A DNA stretch of 64,000 nucleotides from Sapria himalayana (Eukaryota; Streptophyta; Magnoliopsida; Malpighiales; Rafflesiaceae): NCBI GenBank assembly GCA_029783825.1, contig JAREIK010002254.1:1457169-1521168 (forward strand). The letters run 5' to 3'. The translations under genes were made by a program, and so were the position numbers. Shown here in pieces: positions 42,201-53,970 of this stretch. The number at the start of each line of letters is the position of its first letter. Position 1 is the stretch's first letter. Under the pieces are notes generated by a model. It worked only from the letters and a program-made list of their open reading frames with translations. It was not told the origin of the DNA and did no database searches.

Positions 42201-44064
42201 CCTCTACTACAACTATGAAAGGGAGATAGAAAGAAAGAAATTTTTTTTTTGTGATTTCCATTTTTTAATGGTATAGTTTATTTAATTTAGTAAAATTTTG
42301 CCAGTAGTCTTTTTGAATGTGATAGTTGAGAACTATGATTCACTTATCAATTCACTCAATCAACTCTTTTCCACCATGCTCTTATTTTTAGCATCTTCCA
42401 AGCACACAGCACAAAATGGAAAAAAGTGCATGGATTTCAATTGGATACCTATATTCATTATTCCATGTACAAGTCAAGCTAAATCTATAAATTAGAATTC
42501 AGTGTTATAATTATTCAATTCCAAAAATTGACTGTGAAACAAAGTTGTAACCAACCCCTATTGAGACTTTGGAAAACTTGAATTAGTAAAATGAAACTAT
42601 CAATCACATTAGATCATCTCTACATAGAAGTGTTGGAAATGAAAGCCATTTGAGAAGCATCAGTTGACTATCAACTTCATCTCTTTCTAGACCTTAGAAA
42701 GTTCTGCCAAAGTATAATCATGCATGCACTTGTTGTAAGACCTCTTTAGTATAATCCACAAAAACCCTAAATCGATAGGTGAAACTCTTCTTATTGGACT
42801 GGCGCAAAAATAGGCAACCAATATGTTCTTTTGACAATGAGAATCATAAAGAACTAGAACCTTCAAACTTGCAAGTATTACTCCTCCAAGAGTCATGTTC
42901 TCAAATCCTTTCTCCCTCCATAAATCATGACCTAATATATACATATAAATTAAGAGAAAGAAGAAGAATGCACGGTTGGTTGGGTGTTATAGTTCCAATG
43001 GTCTGGTCGTTCATTCGATATGTGCCTATCATGTATTATTCAAATTAACACATATATGCTTTTGTAATGAAGTTAAAGTGTTGGTCGAAGGGCTGTTGGA
43101 GAGCACATTCTAGTATGATATCCATTTTTCATTTCAGAACATTCCATAAGAATAGTATAATATGGTTATTCCACAAATAGGATAGGCCCTGGTAGGAGAG
43201 AGAAAAATAGCTTCTTACACGGGGTTGGCTTGATTACCCCTTTAGTGGTGGGGTTACTGTGCTTCAAGGTTGCTTGAATACTTGACTTCTTCATTCCTTT
43301 GTTGACCCATGATTAATGGCTTAATCCAATATACCACTTGTAACTGCTCTTGCCTTTAGGATCGACCACTACAAAGGGAAAGAATCATTCATTTCTATAC
43401 TCAAATGGACCTCTACTTTCATTCCAATGCCGACACAAAAATACCTCCTTATTTGGGAGCCAACTACCACTTATGCAAAGGAAATAGCATATGGATCATC
43501 CTTGAATGAATACCATGTAATACAAAGCAAATGATTAAAATGTATCACATTAGGGTGATTGGCCTAGTGTATGAATTAGTTGTATACTAGGGAAAAGAAG
43601 CTAGTAAGGATGTCTATAAATAGAAGTTTTCAATCGAGGTGATTGATACTAGTACTGGCACTCCATGCTCACCTAACTCTGGCTAAGAATTTGATTCGGT
43701 CTTTAATTGGATTGCCTCTACTTTTTATGTCCTTTTGTATGAGTCCAAAATACTCTGAAAGTTGTCATGGATGTAGGTTGACCATTTGATTGTTTTGGCT
43801 ATCCATCTACATAAGAGGCTGAGCAACTGATCTTGCCATTTCTTTTGAAGCATTAACTTGAAGTTGCACATAACCATAGTAGTGAACACTCATGTTATTG
43901 TCCTCTAGAATGAGAATAAGATGCTTGGCACACTTGAAGCCACACTAGCAGCATGGAACTAGGCTTCCATTAAGCTATCAATGTTGCAGCCGCATAAGAA
44001 GCTTATAAACCCTAATTGAGGTTTTCTTCATTGGACACTATTGGGACCACTACCTACAGCACCT

Positions 44065-44136
44065 CAATCACCACTACAAGCCCTCATTAAATGCCTTTGA
44101 TTTCAGCAAGGCTTGTAGTGTCAGTGATTGGGATTG
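44065..44136. repeat. Short inverted repeat, ~19-bp arms
   Basis: caatcaccactacaagcc (from about 44,066) faces ggcttgtagtgtcagtgatt (from about 44,116), complementary apart from a small insertion. It lies in the mitochondrial-like region; no function is assigned. Confidence 0.6.
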
Positions 44137-47100
44137 GGCAGAAGAATTCCATAGGCTCCCGAGTAAGGGGAGTGGAGATGATAGTGGGGACTTGGGCTCT
44201 CTTAGTGAGTGTTGACCTTACAGAATGTTATGGATCTTAAGGTTCAATTAAGAGCTAGGCTTTCATTCTTTCCTTAAGCTTAAGTAAGATGATTTTTCAG
44301 GTTGTATTCACTTCCCTCCCCGAAGGAAATGTAAGCTATTTCTCTACCCCAATAAGGGCCAAGCTCCAATGCTAAAAGCCTTTGTGCTTTAGACTAATAA
44401 TGGCAGCCCTTTGATTGCAATAGCAGTGTGATTGTTGGGACGACAAGGTAAGGTCCTTATGCCTTGATGACCAATGAATACCCTGTAGCACTTCACTCGC
44501 TTGTTTGAGTTATCAATTATTGATCCCCAAGGCCGCTCTACGAGCAAAGTGAATGAACATAAATCCAAGTAAAAGCCTCTTCCCTAATAATCACATTGTG
44601 TATTAGTGCCTTTATTTTCACATGCAACTTGATGAAAACTAGAGGTCGATAATAATCAATACCAGTGATGATAATAGAACTTTTCTTTAGCTAGCCATGC
44701 TTGGCCAACTACCTACATTCTTTTCTCATTTAATTACTTTAGTCAACATGTGTTTTTTTCTTAATTCAATATATCCTTGCTCTCAACACAAATGATAATC
44801 AGGGAGTCTACGGGGGGTCATAATGATCTAGCTATATCCACAAGCATACCTTTCTTACGAGGGATCATTTGTTCTTTTTTTCGAGGTAGTAAATGGGCGT
44901 AGGTCTAGAACCATAGGGCTTAGTTAGGTTAGAACCATAGCTTAGTTAGTTAGAACCATAGCTAGCCCTATTGCTTAGTGAGTCTTCTTACTTGGTGATT
45001 TTCTTCTTGCTTAAGTTGTTTGGCAAGAGCATTGCAAAGTCTGTGAATTTTTTTTTGGATCCATTTAACAGCTACACTAAACCCACAAAAAGAGAAGTGA
45101 TACCCATACTGAAGCCTGACTTTGAATTAATATCTTAAGTTACTACACAATATGGGACAATCCAATAGATTGGGACAACGAACATCAACTTACTCTAGCC
45201 AATGCTTTTGTACAAGTAGGTAAGATTCTTCTTTTTTCCAGGGAGTAATGTAGTAGTATTTATTCTTATGAAAAAAATCATTAATATAAGGCTAGATAGA
45301 TTTTTAGGTGTCAAACGAGCCATGCCAGGTAGCCATGACCCAATTTTTTTAGGCTTGTATGGGCGAGAGTTATCAAACAAGCCATGCCACCTGGTCCGAC
45401 CCAAGGCGCTGCTCGTTCGGTTGTGCCTAGCCCAACACAACACGAGAATGATCCGTGCCCATGCCCATGCCGGACCTGTTGGCAACACGGATTGTGCTAT
45501 GCCGTGCCTAGGCCAACCGGGCCACATGCTGAGCCAGACAATGGTTGGTACCATGGCCTATGAGCACAGTATCTAGGCACGAGCCAAGATTGACCCGGCC
45601 CAGCCAGCCCCACGCCTCCAACCAAAAGCCGACTACCCGAGGCTCGATGAATCCAAAATTTTCATCGGGCCTAAACTCAACCTGCAGTCTTTTTCGATCC
45701 GAGTCTAAGGTGCAACCCTTTGCCCTCCACTCCATTCCAGAAGTAAAAGCTTCTGGAATGGACTGTTAGGGTCGGTTCGATGGTCGAACAGATCCAACAA
45801 TAAAAAAAATCAATTTAAACCATTGGATTTCGTCACCAATGGAAATCCGTCAGCCCTAAAATTTTGCATATTTTTAATTATTAAAAATTAAAAAAAATCA
45901 AAATAAAATATTTTTTTTTAAATATTACTTGTCTTAATCTATAAAATCCACCTCCCTCCCTCTTATTCTAAAATTTATATTTTAAAAACATAAATATGTT
46001 GCTCTTCTCTCTCTAATTTTCTCACTCTTGGCTCTCGGAATTTTGATATTTTATATTTTAAGACTCTGCTTTGGTGTGGATTGTGGTGCACATTTAGTGT
46101 GGACATAAAAAAGCTAAAGTTTATGCATTATGATTTACGAGTATTTTTTTATTTATTAGTTTTAAAGTTTTAAAATTTAAATCTAAATTCTAAAAATTAA
46201 ATATTCTACATCTTCTTTAGTCTAGTCTCTCTCTCTCTCTCCAATCTAAAAAATAAAAAAATGACTAACAGTAATTTAAATAATGAAAATGAAATGAATA
46301 TTTAGATAATGAAAATCATATGGAAAGGTTCGAGGCTACCAAAACTTTGGTTTCTCCAGTCACCTCGAACCAAACAACTAAAAAACAAAAAACTAAAACT
46401 TTAGTAGTTTGGACTCACTTAAATTAATAAAACAAAAAAAATATTAGAGGTACCAAAGAAGAATCAACATAGTCAAATATTGTAAAAAAATTTTAAGTTG
46501 TGACAGTTCGTGTGGGGCACCTTAAAAGGTATGCCGAACTATGCACCAAAATACATGGTCCATTAGATCATAGGCAAACCTAACTCAGTGGTGGGTTTTT
46601 TGAGGTTGGATCCAATTCAATCTCAAATTTACCCCTTTCATATACCACAATGAGTTGGAGAGGGAAGGCATGGTCAAACTGATCACCACGATGGGTCTTT
46701 TGATTATATTTTCGGAGGATCTAAGGCTAGTCAGTATCATGCAGACATATTTTTAGTCTAAATATCATAGGATTTCTAGGTCCACATCTAGGAAAGACAA
46801 ACTAAAATATTATAAGTTAGAAAAATAAATAATTAATAAATTTAGGGAATATAGTGGAGTGATGTTCGTTATGTCTGATATCTAGAATAGTATTGATGAT
46901 CTATCTTATGTATGCCTCACTACCCACTAAATAGATACTAAATGGATACTAAATAAAAAAATTTTAGGATTTTCTGAGATTCTCCATCTTAATGATGGCA
47001 CAACCATCTCTGAGTGCATGATAAAAATCTTTAGAGAATATAAAATTCAAAATAAAATATTTAATATCACATTTGATAATGCATCTAATAATAGAGTAGC

Positions 47101-47991
47101 AATTAACATATTTGTTAGGAATATTAGAGATGAACCATTAAAAGAGATTTTCCACATTGGATGCACGTGTCATGTTATTAACCCAAAAGTACAAATGGGG
47201 ATGGTGTGTGTCCCCACTTTAAAAAACATATGTAACTCACAAAAATATATTCGCACGCCTCATTGACAATATGAGTTTCATAGTCTCTATTTGTCTATGA
47301 ATCTTAAAAAGAAGAAATTCCAATCAAATCTGAGACACCGTTAGAATTATAAATACATGATGCTGGAGTCATGTGTTAAATACAAATACGTGATATCCGA
47401 TTATGTCAATAATAAAAGTGACGAACTTATTATTGACGATACTAATTAGGCTACAGAAATTTCATTTATGAAATTCCTACAGATTTTCTATGACACGAAG
47501 AACAAGTGTTCATCATTTTATACTCTCATAACTTGCATTACAATTAGGTGCATATATAACATTAGTAGCATGTTTAGGAAGTATTGAGATGACCCGACAC
47601 TTAGCGATAAGGTTCTAGAGATGAAAACCAAATACTTAAAGTACTTATTCACCATTCCATCTCTTTATTATCTATCTACCTGCATGAACCCTAGTGTAAT
47701 GACCCATACAAAACTATACAAGTGTTTAAATATGTTTGACCAAGTTTGACTAAGTTTGACTAGGGATGACCAACACTTAGTATGTGGATCAAAGATGAAT
47801 TTTTTAAGGGTGAGTAATTTTTAGTTGACCAAGACATCATTTCGCAGGTCTCATCGATACAAGTTCATAGACTAGTGGAACGTCAAAATCTGACTTACGG
47901 ATAAAAAGTTATGACCCCGAGAAGTTCAAATAGTAGCACTTTAGCAGTGGTTAGACATGTCTGAAACATTACCTGAAAATGACCCTAGGCA

Positions 47992-48000
47992 CTATATAAA
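47992..48000 (+). promoter_or_regulatory. TATA box of the solo LTR
   Basis: ctatataaa, about 300 bp into the LTR and followed by less AT-rich DNA, is placed as expected for the U3/R promoter of an LTR retrotransposon. Orientation agrees with the TG...CA reading on the plus strand only by inference. Confidence 0.4.
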
Positions 48001-49320
48001 CATAGTTTGGGATGTCAAATGAAACCATAGCTTCCAAAACATCCTCTTAAGCTCAAAAACTCTAGGAAAAGCTTTCCAAAACCCGGGTATAAAATTTGGG
48101 CTTTATGTGTATTTGTGAGCTGTGAGTGATCAGACCAGACGAGATACCATCGGCCAGCCACTGGTGATAAGAGCTAGACAAAAAGGAATGTGACTTCCCA
48201 ATGATCATGCCGGTGAAGTTTCATGGTGAACCGCCGCTAGACGTGCCAGGATTCGGCTGGTGAAGTAGCGGCGGCCACCGTGGGTCACCGGAAAACTTTC
48301 ACTTTTTCTGCCATTTCCAGCTACTTTCAGCAACCCCATACCTTTCTCTCCCATTTTGGACCCATTGAACTTTTTTTTGTGGTTTCTTTTTGCAGATTCC
48401 TCACTGTTTGAAAGATACGACAAAAACAAATTTGGTCGATAGTCAGATCAAGTTTTATGGCCAATATAGCAATTGTTTGACCAAGGTAATGGTACTGATT
48501 AGTTCCTGATCTATTGGGCTTTCCATTGATATGTAGTTTGTAAATTTTGGATGTCATTTAGCTCGGTTTCTATTTTTAGGTTGTTTTGGGCAATTATCAA
48601 GAAATTTAGACTAAAATTGAGTATCAGTTGGTCAAATTAGTAAAAATTGGAGTTGGATTAGTGAAATTTGATATTTTTAGGAATTATTGGATGGGTCATT
48701 TTCGAAAAATGAGCTCCTGAGTGAAAAGCCCCAATGTTGCGTACTAGGTCTATAGGGCACACTGTATAATTAGGCATGTCGGGCTCCAATTTAGTGGGTT
48801 TCATAGTTCCAAAAATTATTTTAAGGCCTTCGGTACATCATGATGTCATTGGTTTAGTTATTGAAACCTAAGTGGTATTTTATTGGTATTACAGGCGCTC
48901 ACGCCAAGCTAAGAGATGATCCTACAGTGGAGAGGGACTGAGCATCTGCAATCAGAGAGTGGGTTATATATTTTTAAAAATTTGAGATATTATATTAACA
49001 TATCTATATTGTTAAATATTTTACATTATACTATTTTGATCAAATGATTGGTTGCATGCAAATATGATTTATCGGGTTTTGTGTAAACAAGTTATCATTT
49101 CATGTGAGTTTTGTCAACATGTTATCTATTTGGAAGTCTTACTGAATTCATGGATGAGTCTGTGGTATTTGGATGTTTTGGAATGCAAGTTGAGGTTTTA
49201 AACCAACTTGAAAAATTATTATTTTAAATAATGGATTTCTTTGAGATTTGGGAAATGATTATGATACGGAAATACTGGAAAAGCACATGTGAGTGGGGGA
49301 TGGATTATATGTGATTAGTT

Positions 49321-49550
49321 GTCATGTGATGGACAGGTTAACCCGGAGGTTTATTAGGTGCCACGTGATGGCTAGACTTACCTGGAAGTTTATTAGGTGC
49401 CACGTGATGACCATGTTTACCTGGAGGTTTTTTAAATGCAACATGATGGCTGAGCTTGCCTGGAGGTTTGATAGTTGCTACATGATGGCTGGATCTACCT
49501 GGGAGTTTGTTAGTTGCCACGTGATGGCTGGGTATAACCACATGTTTATT
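49321..49550. repeat. 39-bp minisatellite inside the solo LTR
   Basis: Six copies with an exact 39-bp spacing. ccacgtgatgg or a variant starts near 49,322, 49,361, 49,400, 49,439, 49,478 and 49,517, each followed by a tacctggaggttt-type word. Since 39 is a multiple of three, an open frame with a 13-residue repeat runs through on both strands; it is not a gene. Confidence 0.95.
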
Positions 49551-49717
49551 AATTACCAAGGTGTTGTGAGGTCGAGCTTATTGATGATTTATGATGGATA
49601 TGTGGTACGGTACATGGTTGATTACTAAATAAAGTATAACCCAGTTTTACTTATGGTTATGATACTTTCATGGTTATTTTTATGACATGATGGTTATACA
49701 TGCTTTATGCTTGATTT

Positions 49718-49790
49718 GTGCGTTGTGGACAATTCATTTGTGTGTTGTGGATAATTCATATGTGTGTTGTGAATAATTTATACCATGTTT
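49718..49790. repeat. 24-bp tandem repeat inside the solo LTR
   Basis: Three copies of a unit close to ttgtgtgttgtggataattca, decaying towards the right. Confidence 0.85.
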
Positions 49791-50999
49791 TTCTTAGTAG
49801 TCATGTCGGTTAGATTTTGAGCATAAAATTTGTTTGTTTGGGCTTGATAAAGTTGAGTTTTGTGATTAATTTTAAACGGGAAACTTTACAAAAGAGTGGG
49901 CATGAGGTCTTGAGAGAAGAAATATTTAAAAATTAAAACAATATTTTCCTTACAACGATGCCACTTGTAGAGATTTATATTCTCATGTTTATTATTTTTA
50001 ATTTGTTCCCTAGGTCCAGGCAGATCATATGAGCTACCTCGTGCTATATTTTATACCACTCTGTCTGCTACCACTATAGTACTCTACTTCATTTATCTGT
50101 CTTGTTTATTGGACTCATTTATTTACATTGTATCCCTAAATTCGCAAACACTTTTAGAATGCTCTAGTATTGGTATTGAACTCATATGAGTCCTTATTAT
50201 GTATGCTTGTGGTTATGACCTATATTAATTTGGGTTGGTAATGGTATTGGGTGGTTGTGGATTTATCTATATAATTGAGATATTGTGATACTTCATATGT
50301 TTACTTCACTAGGTGGGACCACCCGAGAAATCTGGGAATGGTGTCCGGGCTGGGTCCTATCACTAGGGTTAAAGAGGAAGGGGTAAATAATATTTTGACA
50401 TACATTTCCTCGTGCATGCACCTGGAAGACCCACCCGAAAGGTTTATTAATGAAAGAATTGAGTGAACTCATTACATATTATGATACTAGGTGTGGTGGT
50501 AGTAGTAGTGATGCTCCGGGTATGAACATGGATACCATATTCAGAGATGATGACTTTTCCATTCAATTAGCGAGGGGAAAACGATGAGATATACCATCGA
50601 ATTGGAATGACCTGCCATGGTACTTAGATACCAATTGCTGCTCAATCCTATCATATTCTGATACTAAGAATCTTAATAAATTATCATGGTGAAAATCATA
50701 TGATGCCACCTTTCCCATGCTATCTAAGATGACACGGGATCTACTAACTCCTCCGGTGTCGACTATAGCATCGAAGTCTATTTTTTCTATTGTAGTGAAT
50801 GTGATTTCGGATAGGAGATTGAGATTATATCCAGATATTGTTGAGGCTTTAGCATGCATGAAGGGTTGAGAGAATTCGAGCTTGGGCATCCAGGATCATG
50901 TTGGGACTGCAACAAAAGTAGAAGAGTTGATTGCTGATGATGATCCATATTATATTGATATCGAGGATGATATGATGATTGATAACATTGACAGTTAAT

Positions 51000-51454
51000 G
51001 ATTGAGATATTGATATTTGATTTACTCATTTATATTGTATTTGTATTTGTTTATTTTTTGTTTGTGATATTACTTTGAGTTTGTGATTGTGCCATTGTGG
51101 ATTGATGCTTGAAACTTTAATATTGATTTTTTGTGAATTTTCATTTTGCATTGGTTTTAAATTTATATTCATATTTAAGTTTTCATGTTTTATTAATTCA
51201 TACACTTACACTAATACACATTTAGTTTTAAAATTTAAGTTGTTTATTATAATAAATAAACTTAATATTGTATTAAATTTTAAATAAAATAAAAATTTAA
51301 AATTAAATTATTTATTTGTAGTTAACAATTAACATTAACTATTAAAATTAACTAATTACTAAAAACAATAACAAAAACTTTTAAAGTATTAAAAATATAT
51401 AAACATTAACTATTCTGAAATTTGAATAAAAAAATTTAAATTTATTAAAAACCA
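51000..51454. other. 3' noncoding part of the hAT element
   Basis: AT-rich sequence between the transposase stop and the GC-rich right subterminal region. No separate feature is seen. Confidence 0.5.
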
Positions 51455-51894
51455 GCCCGTATGAGCCATAACTAGCCCATACAGGCTCGACCCTGCATGG
51501 TTTCACCACCTACCGAGCCAATTGACCAGGCCAGACCCAGCCTAATAAAACCGTGCCAGGCTAGGCAATGGATGGTGGCATGGTTGGGCCACCTAAAACC
51601 AGGTTGGGTCGGGTCTTCCTGACCTGTTTGACACCTCTATATGGGCATGCATGCCATGCCTAGAATGACACGGTTCACCAGAAGGCAAGGCAGGCCAAGC
51701 ACTACCCAATACCCAAAATTAGCATGTTTTTGGGTTGGCTCGTGCCGAGATTTAGGAATACGAGTGCTCGCCAAAATTGAGTGGGCACTCCCGGTGACCT
51801 GCTCGGCTCATCGTGTCGTTGTGTCAAGCTGTCACTGTATACCCATCAGGCATTGCCCATTGCCTTGTCACACCATTGCCCCATGACATGCCCA

Positions 51895-52430
51895 TAGAGG
51901 TGTCAAACGGGCCGGCCTAGCATGGCACGACCCATTTTTCACAAGCACGGTCGTGCCACCGTGCCGTGCCGGGCACGGCACGGTAAGTTAAAGGCGGGCA
52001 CGGCACGGCCCGTGGGCACACTTTGCCAATACAGGCCAGGCGAGGCGGCATGGTCTTCAATGGGGGTCGGGATTCGGGTTTCGGCAGAAAAGACCGGGGG
52101 TCCGGTCTGTTTGGACCCGACCCGCGGTCTTTTTACCAGGGGGGGGGCAGGGGACGGCCGGATGGGTCACAAGGCGTGAGTCGTGACTCACGACTCATGC
52201 CACGGCACGCGTGACACGCCGCCAGTGCCACGCGTGCCTGTGTGAACTGGCACGGGATGGACCCGTGCCGGCGTGCCGTGCCAAGGCACGGCACGGCACG
52301 CGAATAACTTAACCCGGACATGCCACGGGCCCGGGCACGGTTTAAGAACGTGTCGGGCCGGCCCAGGCACGGCCGAACCGTGCCGTGCCTCGTGCTGGGC
52401 CAGGCCGACCCGGCACGTTTGACACCTCTA
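51895..52430. mobile_element. Non-autonomous hAT element (536 bp), nested
   Basis: The left end TAGAGGTGTCAAACG and the reverse complement of the right end TAGAGGTGTCAAACG are identical for 15 bases. A perfect 8-bp target duplication, catgccca, lies at 51,887-51,894 and 52,431-52,438. The interior is very GC-rich and full of cggcacgg/ccgtgcc words in both orientations, with no transposase. It sits inside older hAT subterminal DNA (51,637-51,894 and 52,431-52,636). Long open frames over it come from its GC-richness. Confidence 0.93.
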
Positions 52431-52956
52431 CATGCCCACATGCCAGACACTTGGGTCGTGCCTGGTATGGAACGCGATCCGATCTTCCTCGGCATGGCAT
52501 GACGAGATTTGTGTCGAAAGTGTGCTTCGCACAAGCCTATGCACTGTCCTGGACTGTGTCATGCCGGGCTTGGCATGGCTGATCCGAGATGGGTTCCGGG
52601 CCTAGCCCGGGTTGCCCAGCCAGGTTGACACCTCTAAATCGATTTCATTTTCTGGCATGCAAATTCCCAGAGAGTGTTATTTCTAGTCATTTGAAACAAT
52701 CCTAACTCTAGAAGTTACTACTTGAATTTCTTATACTAGCTATTTGAATTTAATACGACTTCATCTATTGAAATATGCTACTCCATGAGCCCCATAAAAG
52801 AATTACATAGTCATTCCATGATTCTCTGCATCGAAAGAGTTTTCTTATTTCCAAGTAAAGCATGATCCCAATTCATTCTAATAGAGTATAAGAGAAGAGT
52901 TTCTAAGCCCTAACAGGCGAAGAAAGGGCTAAAATGTAGAGAAATTATGTACCTAG

Positions 52957-53376
52957 TTGAATTGGATGGAGATTAAAGAGTCATCAATGACATTACCAAA
53001 GTCCGTGAAAGAGATCTTGGTAGATTTTGAGGATGTCATGCCCGATGAGCTCCATAATAAAAAACAGCCTCAAAGGAAAGTTGAACTGGACCTTATGCTG
53101 GTCGCAAAGCCACCAGCTTGCCTGATCTATTTTGTTAGATCGGTTCTATCTGGTCCGATGTTGCCAGATATGAATCATTTTCATTATCGAACAAAGTGGG
53201 GGTCTTGGTTGGTCTACTCTTTTCAACCATTAAAGCTGGCATCAACTAGTTTTGCGATATGGACGAACACAAAGAAGAACGCGGGCAATGGAAATGCAAA
53301 AGATAAGAGGAAGGATTCCGGCCCATCAACCACAAATCTATTGAATGAAGGTAACTTGCTGGCTCTCAGCCACTAG
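52957..53376 (+). pseudogene. Ty3/gypsy polyprotein scrap in an open frame
   Basis: The 139-codon open frame contains TLPKSVKEILVDFEDVMPDE followed by L, then RKVELDLMLVAKPPA. This matches the stretch just before and at the start of plant Ty3/gypsy reverse transcriptase (LPKEVxEVLxEFxDVMPxELPxxLPPRRxVDHxIxLxPGxKPPA). After AKPPA the similarity stops and the rest (from about residue 55) is unrecognised, including a late NTKKNAGNGN and KDKRKDSGPSTT stretch. Plant mitochondrial genomes commonly hold such nuclear retroelement scraps, so it may have come back inside the NUMT. Being open over 139 codons is notable, but start context and function are unsupported. Confidence 0.6.
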
Positions 53377-53594
53377 TTTGTCAAAGTAAAGAGATTGACT
53401 TTGCTCATGCCCTTATGCAGTAAATAAAGCAAGTTAGGTGGGCTTAGAGATTCCATTCGAAATAATGTAACAGGATTCAATTTATCTTCAATTCTTCTCT
53501 GGATCTCTCAATTTTCGAGAAAAGATCCCATCCATCAATATCATGATTGGGTCAACTCGCCCATGCTAGATCATGAGTTAAGTGAATAGAAAAT

Positions 53595-53970
53595 CATACA
53601 TAGATAAAATACTTGGAATAATTCTACCACTTCTACTAGGAGTAGTCTTTTTAGTGCTAGCAGAATGTAAAGTCATGACTTTTGTGCAACGTCGAAAAGG
53701 CTTGATGTAGTAGGATTATTCAAATTGTTACAACCTTTAGTAGATGGTTTGAAATTAATTACAAAAGAACTTCTTTTACCAAGTAGTGCAAATTTCTTTC
53801 TTGTTAGGATGACTCTAGTGGTTACATTTATGTTAAGACTGGTCGCTTAGGCCATAGTACCTTTTGATTATAGTATAGTCTTGTCAGATCCAAACATAAG
53901 GTTACTTTATTTTTTTTCCATATCTTCAATAGGTGTTTATTAAATTATTATAGTTGGTCAGTCTAGTAAT
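53595..53970 (+). pseudogene. nad1: nad1 exon 1, mitochondrial NADH dehydrogenase subunit 1, nuclear copy
   Basis: nad1 is a membrane subunit of respiratory complex I. The stretch can be read through [75 protein letters not shown] and ends IIIVGQSSN. That is the full first nad1 exon up to the point where the trans-spliced group II intron begins in plants. Damage: about nine bases are lost near the start, a 1-base deletion follows RRKG (near 53,700), Trp becomes a stop after LVA (near 53,850), and Gly becomes a stop after GVY (near 53,940). Length is about 376 bases against about 387 in plants. The DNA following is probably the 5' half of the trans-spliced intron. It cannot make protein in the nucleus. 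Confidence 0.92.

Larger units (their letters stand above)
36200..45302. other. Probable mitochondrial DNA insertion (NUMT), left part
   Basis: Composition changes near 36,200 from extreme AT-richness to a balanced, low-complexity-free sequence typical of plant mitochondrial spacer, and stays so to 45,302. The clear organelle landmark is the tRNA-Pro remnant at 39,172-39,246; the nad1 exon at 53,595-53,970, beyond the hAT insertion, is a second. No other mitochondrial gene was recognised, although most plant mitochondrial DNA is intergenic. It contains short repeats such as three ttagaaccatag words near 44,910-44,965 and an inverted repeat at 44,065-44,136. The left border is a guess from composition. 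Confidence 0.55.
47695..50362 (+). mobile_element. Solo LTR (2,668 bp), probably Ty3/gypsy
   Basis: It starts TGTAATGACCC and ends ...TCCTATCA, and is inserted exactly between hAT codons. ctag precedes (47,691-47,694) and follows (50,363-50,366) it; removing the LTR and one copy restores the hAT reading across the join. This is a 4-bp (or imperfect 5-bp) target duplication. Inside is a clear TATA box, ctatataaa at 47,992-48,000. No polyprotein, primer-binding site or second LTR is present, so the internal part was lost by LTR-LTR recombination. Large LTRs starting TGTAATGACCC are usual in plant Ty3/gypsy (Tekay/Del-like) elements; the lineage is inferred. Two minisatellites lie within it. Confidence 0.8.
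46261..50998 (+). pseudogene. hAT transposase, split by a solo LTR (46,261-47,694 and 50,363-50,998)
   Basis: It is a hAT (Ac-like, RICESLEEPER-type) transposase, the DDE enzyme that cuts out and reinserts the element. In order I see the end of a BED zinc finger (VGHLKRYAELC near 46,520), a degraded central part, a KILGFSEILHLNDG-type strand near 46,960, FNITFDNASNNRVAINIFVR from about 47,049 (the family TxDNASNN motif with catalytic Asp), FHIGCTCHVIN near 47,152, MMLESCVKYK near 47,360, and FLQIFYDTKNKCSSFYT near 47,475. At ...CMNP the solo LTR interrupts. It resumes as RVKEEGVNNILTYISSCMHL (50,365 on), then NMDTIFRDDDFSIQLARGK near 50,528, and the dimerisation domain with FPMLSKMTRDLLTPPVSTIA near 50,716 and DIVEALACMKG. 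It ends at taa 50,996-50,998. Many stops and shifts; dead. Confidence 0.9.
45303..52636 (+). mobile_element. Autonomous-type hAT transposon, decayed, with nested insertions
   Basis: The left end, AGGTGTCAAACGAGCC from 45,306, lacks a clean TAG start. The right end is either 51,636 or 52,636, both ending gacacctcta. The 52,636 end gives the better 8-bp flank match, gatagatt (45,295-45,302) versus aatcgatt (52,637-52,644), 6 of 8; the 51,636 end gives only 3 of 8. GC-rich subterminal DNA with ccgtgcc/ggcacgg and ctaggc words lies at 45,306-45,720, 51,455-51,894 and 52,431-52,636. Inside are the transposase gene, broken by a solo LTR, and a second small hAT element. Mitochondrial-like DNA lies on both sides, so the target was a NUMT. 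Confidence 0.7.

Noticed and set aside
45195..45769. Open frames of 75-119 codons in GC-rich DNA
   Set aside because: They lie in hAT subterminal repeats (ccgtgcc/ggcacgg words), overlap on both strands and have no motif.
48205..48557. Two overlapping minus-strand frames of 74-76 codons
   Set aside because: Inside the solo LTR, with no recognisable domain.
51641..52582. Arg/Pro/His-rich open frames up to 133 codons on both strands
   Set aside because: GC-rich hAT terminal DNA with few stops by composition.
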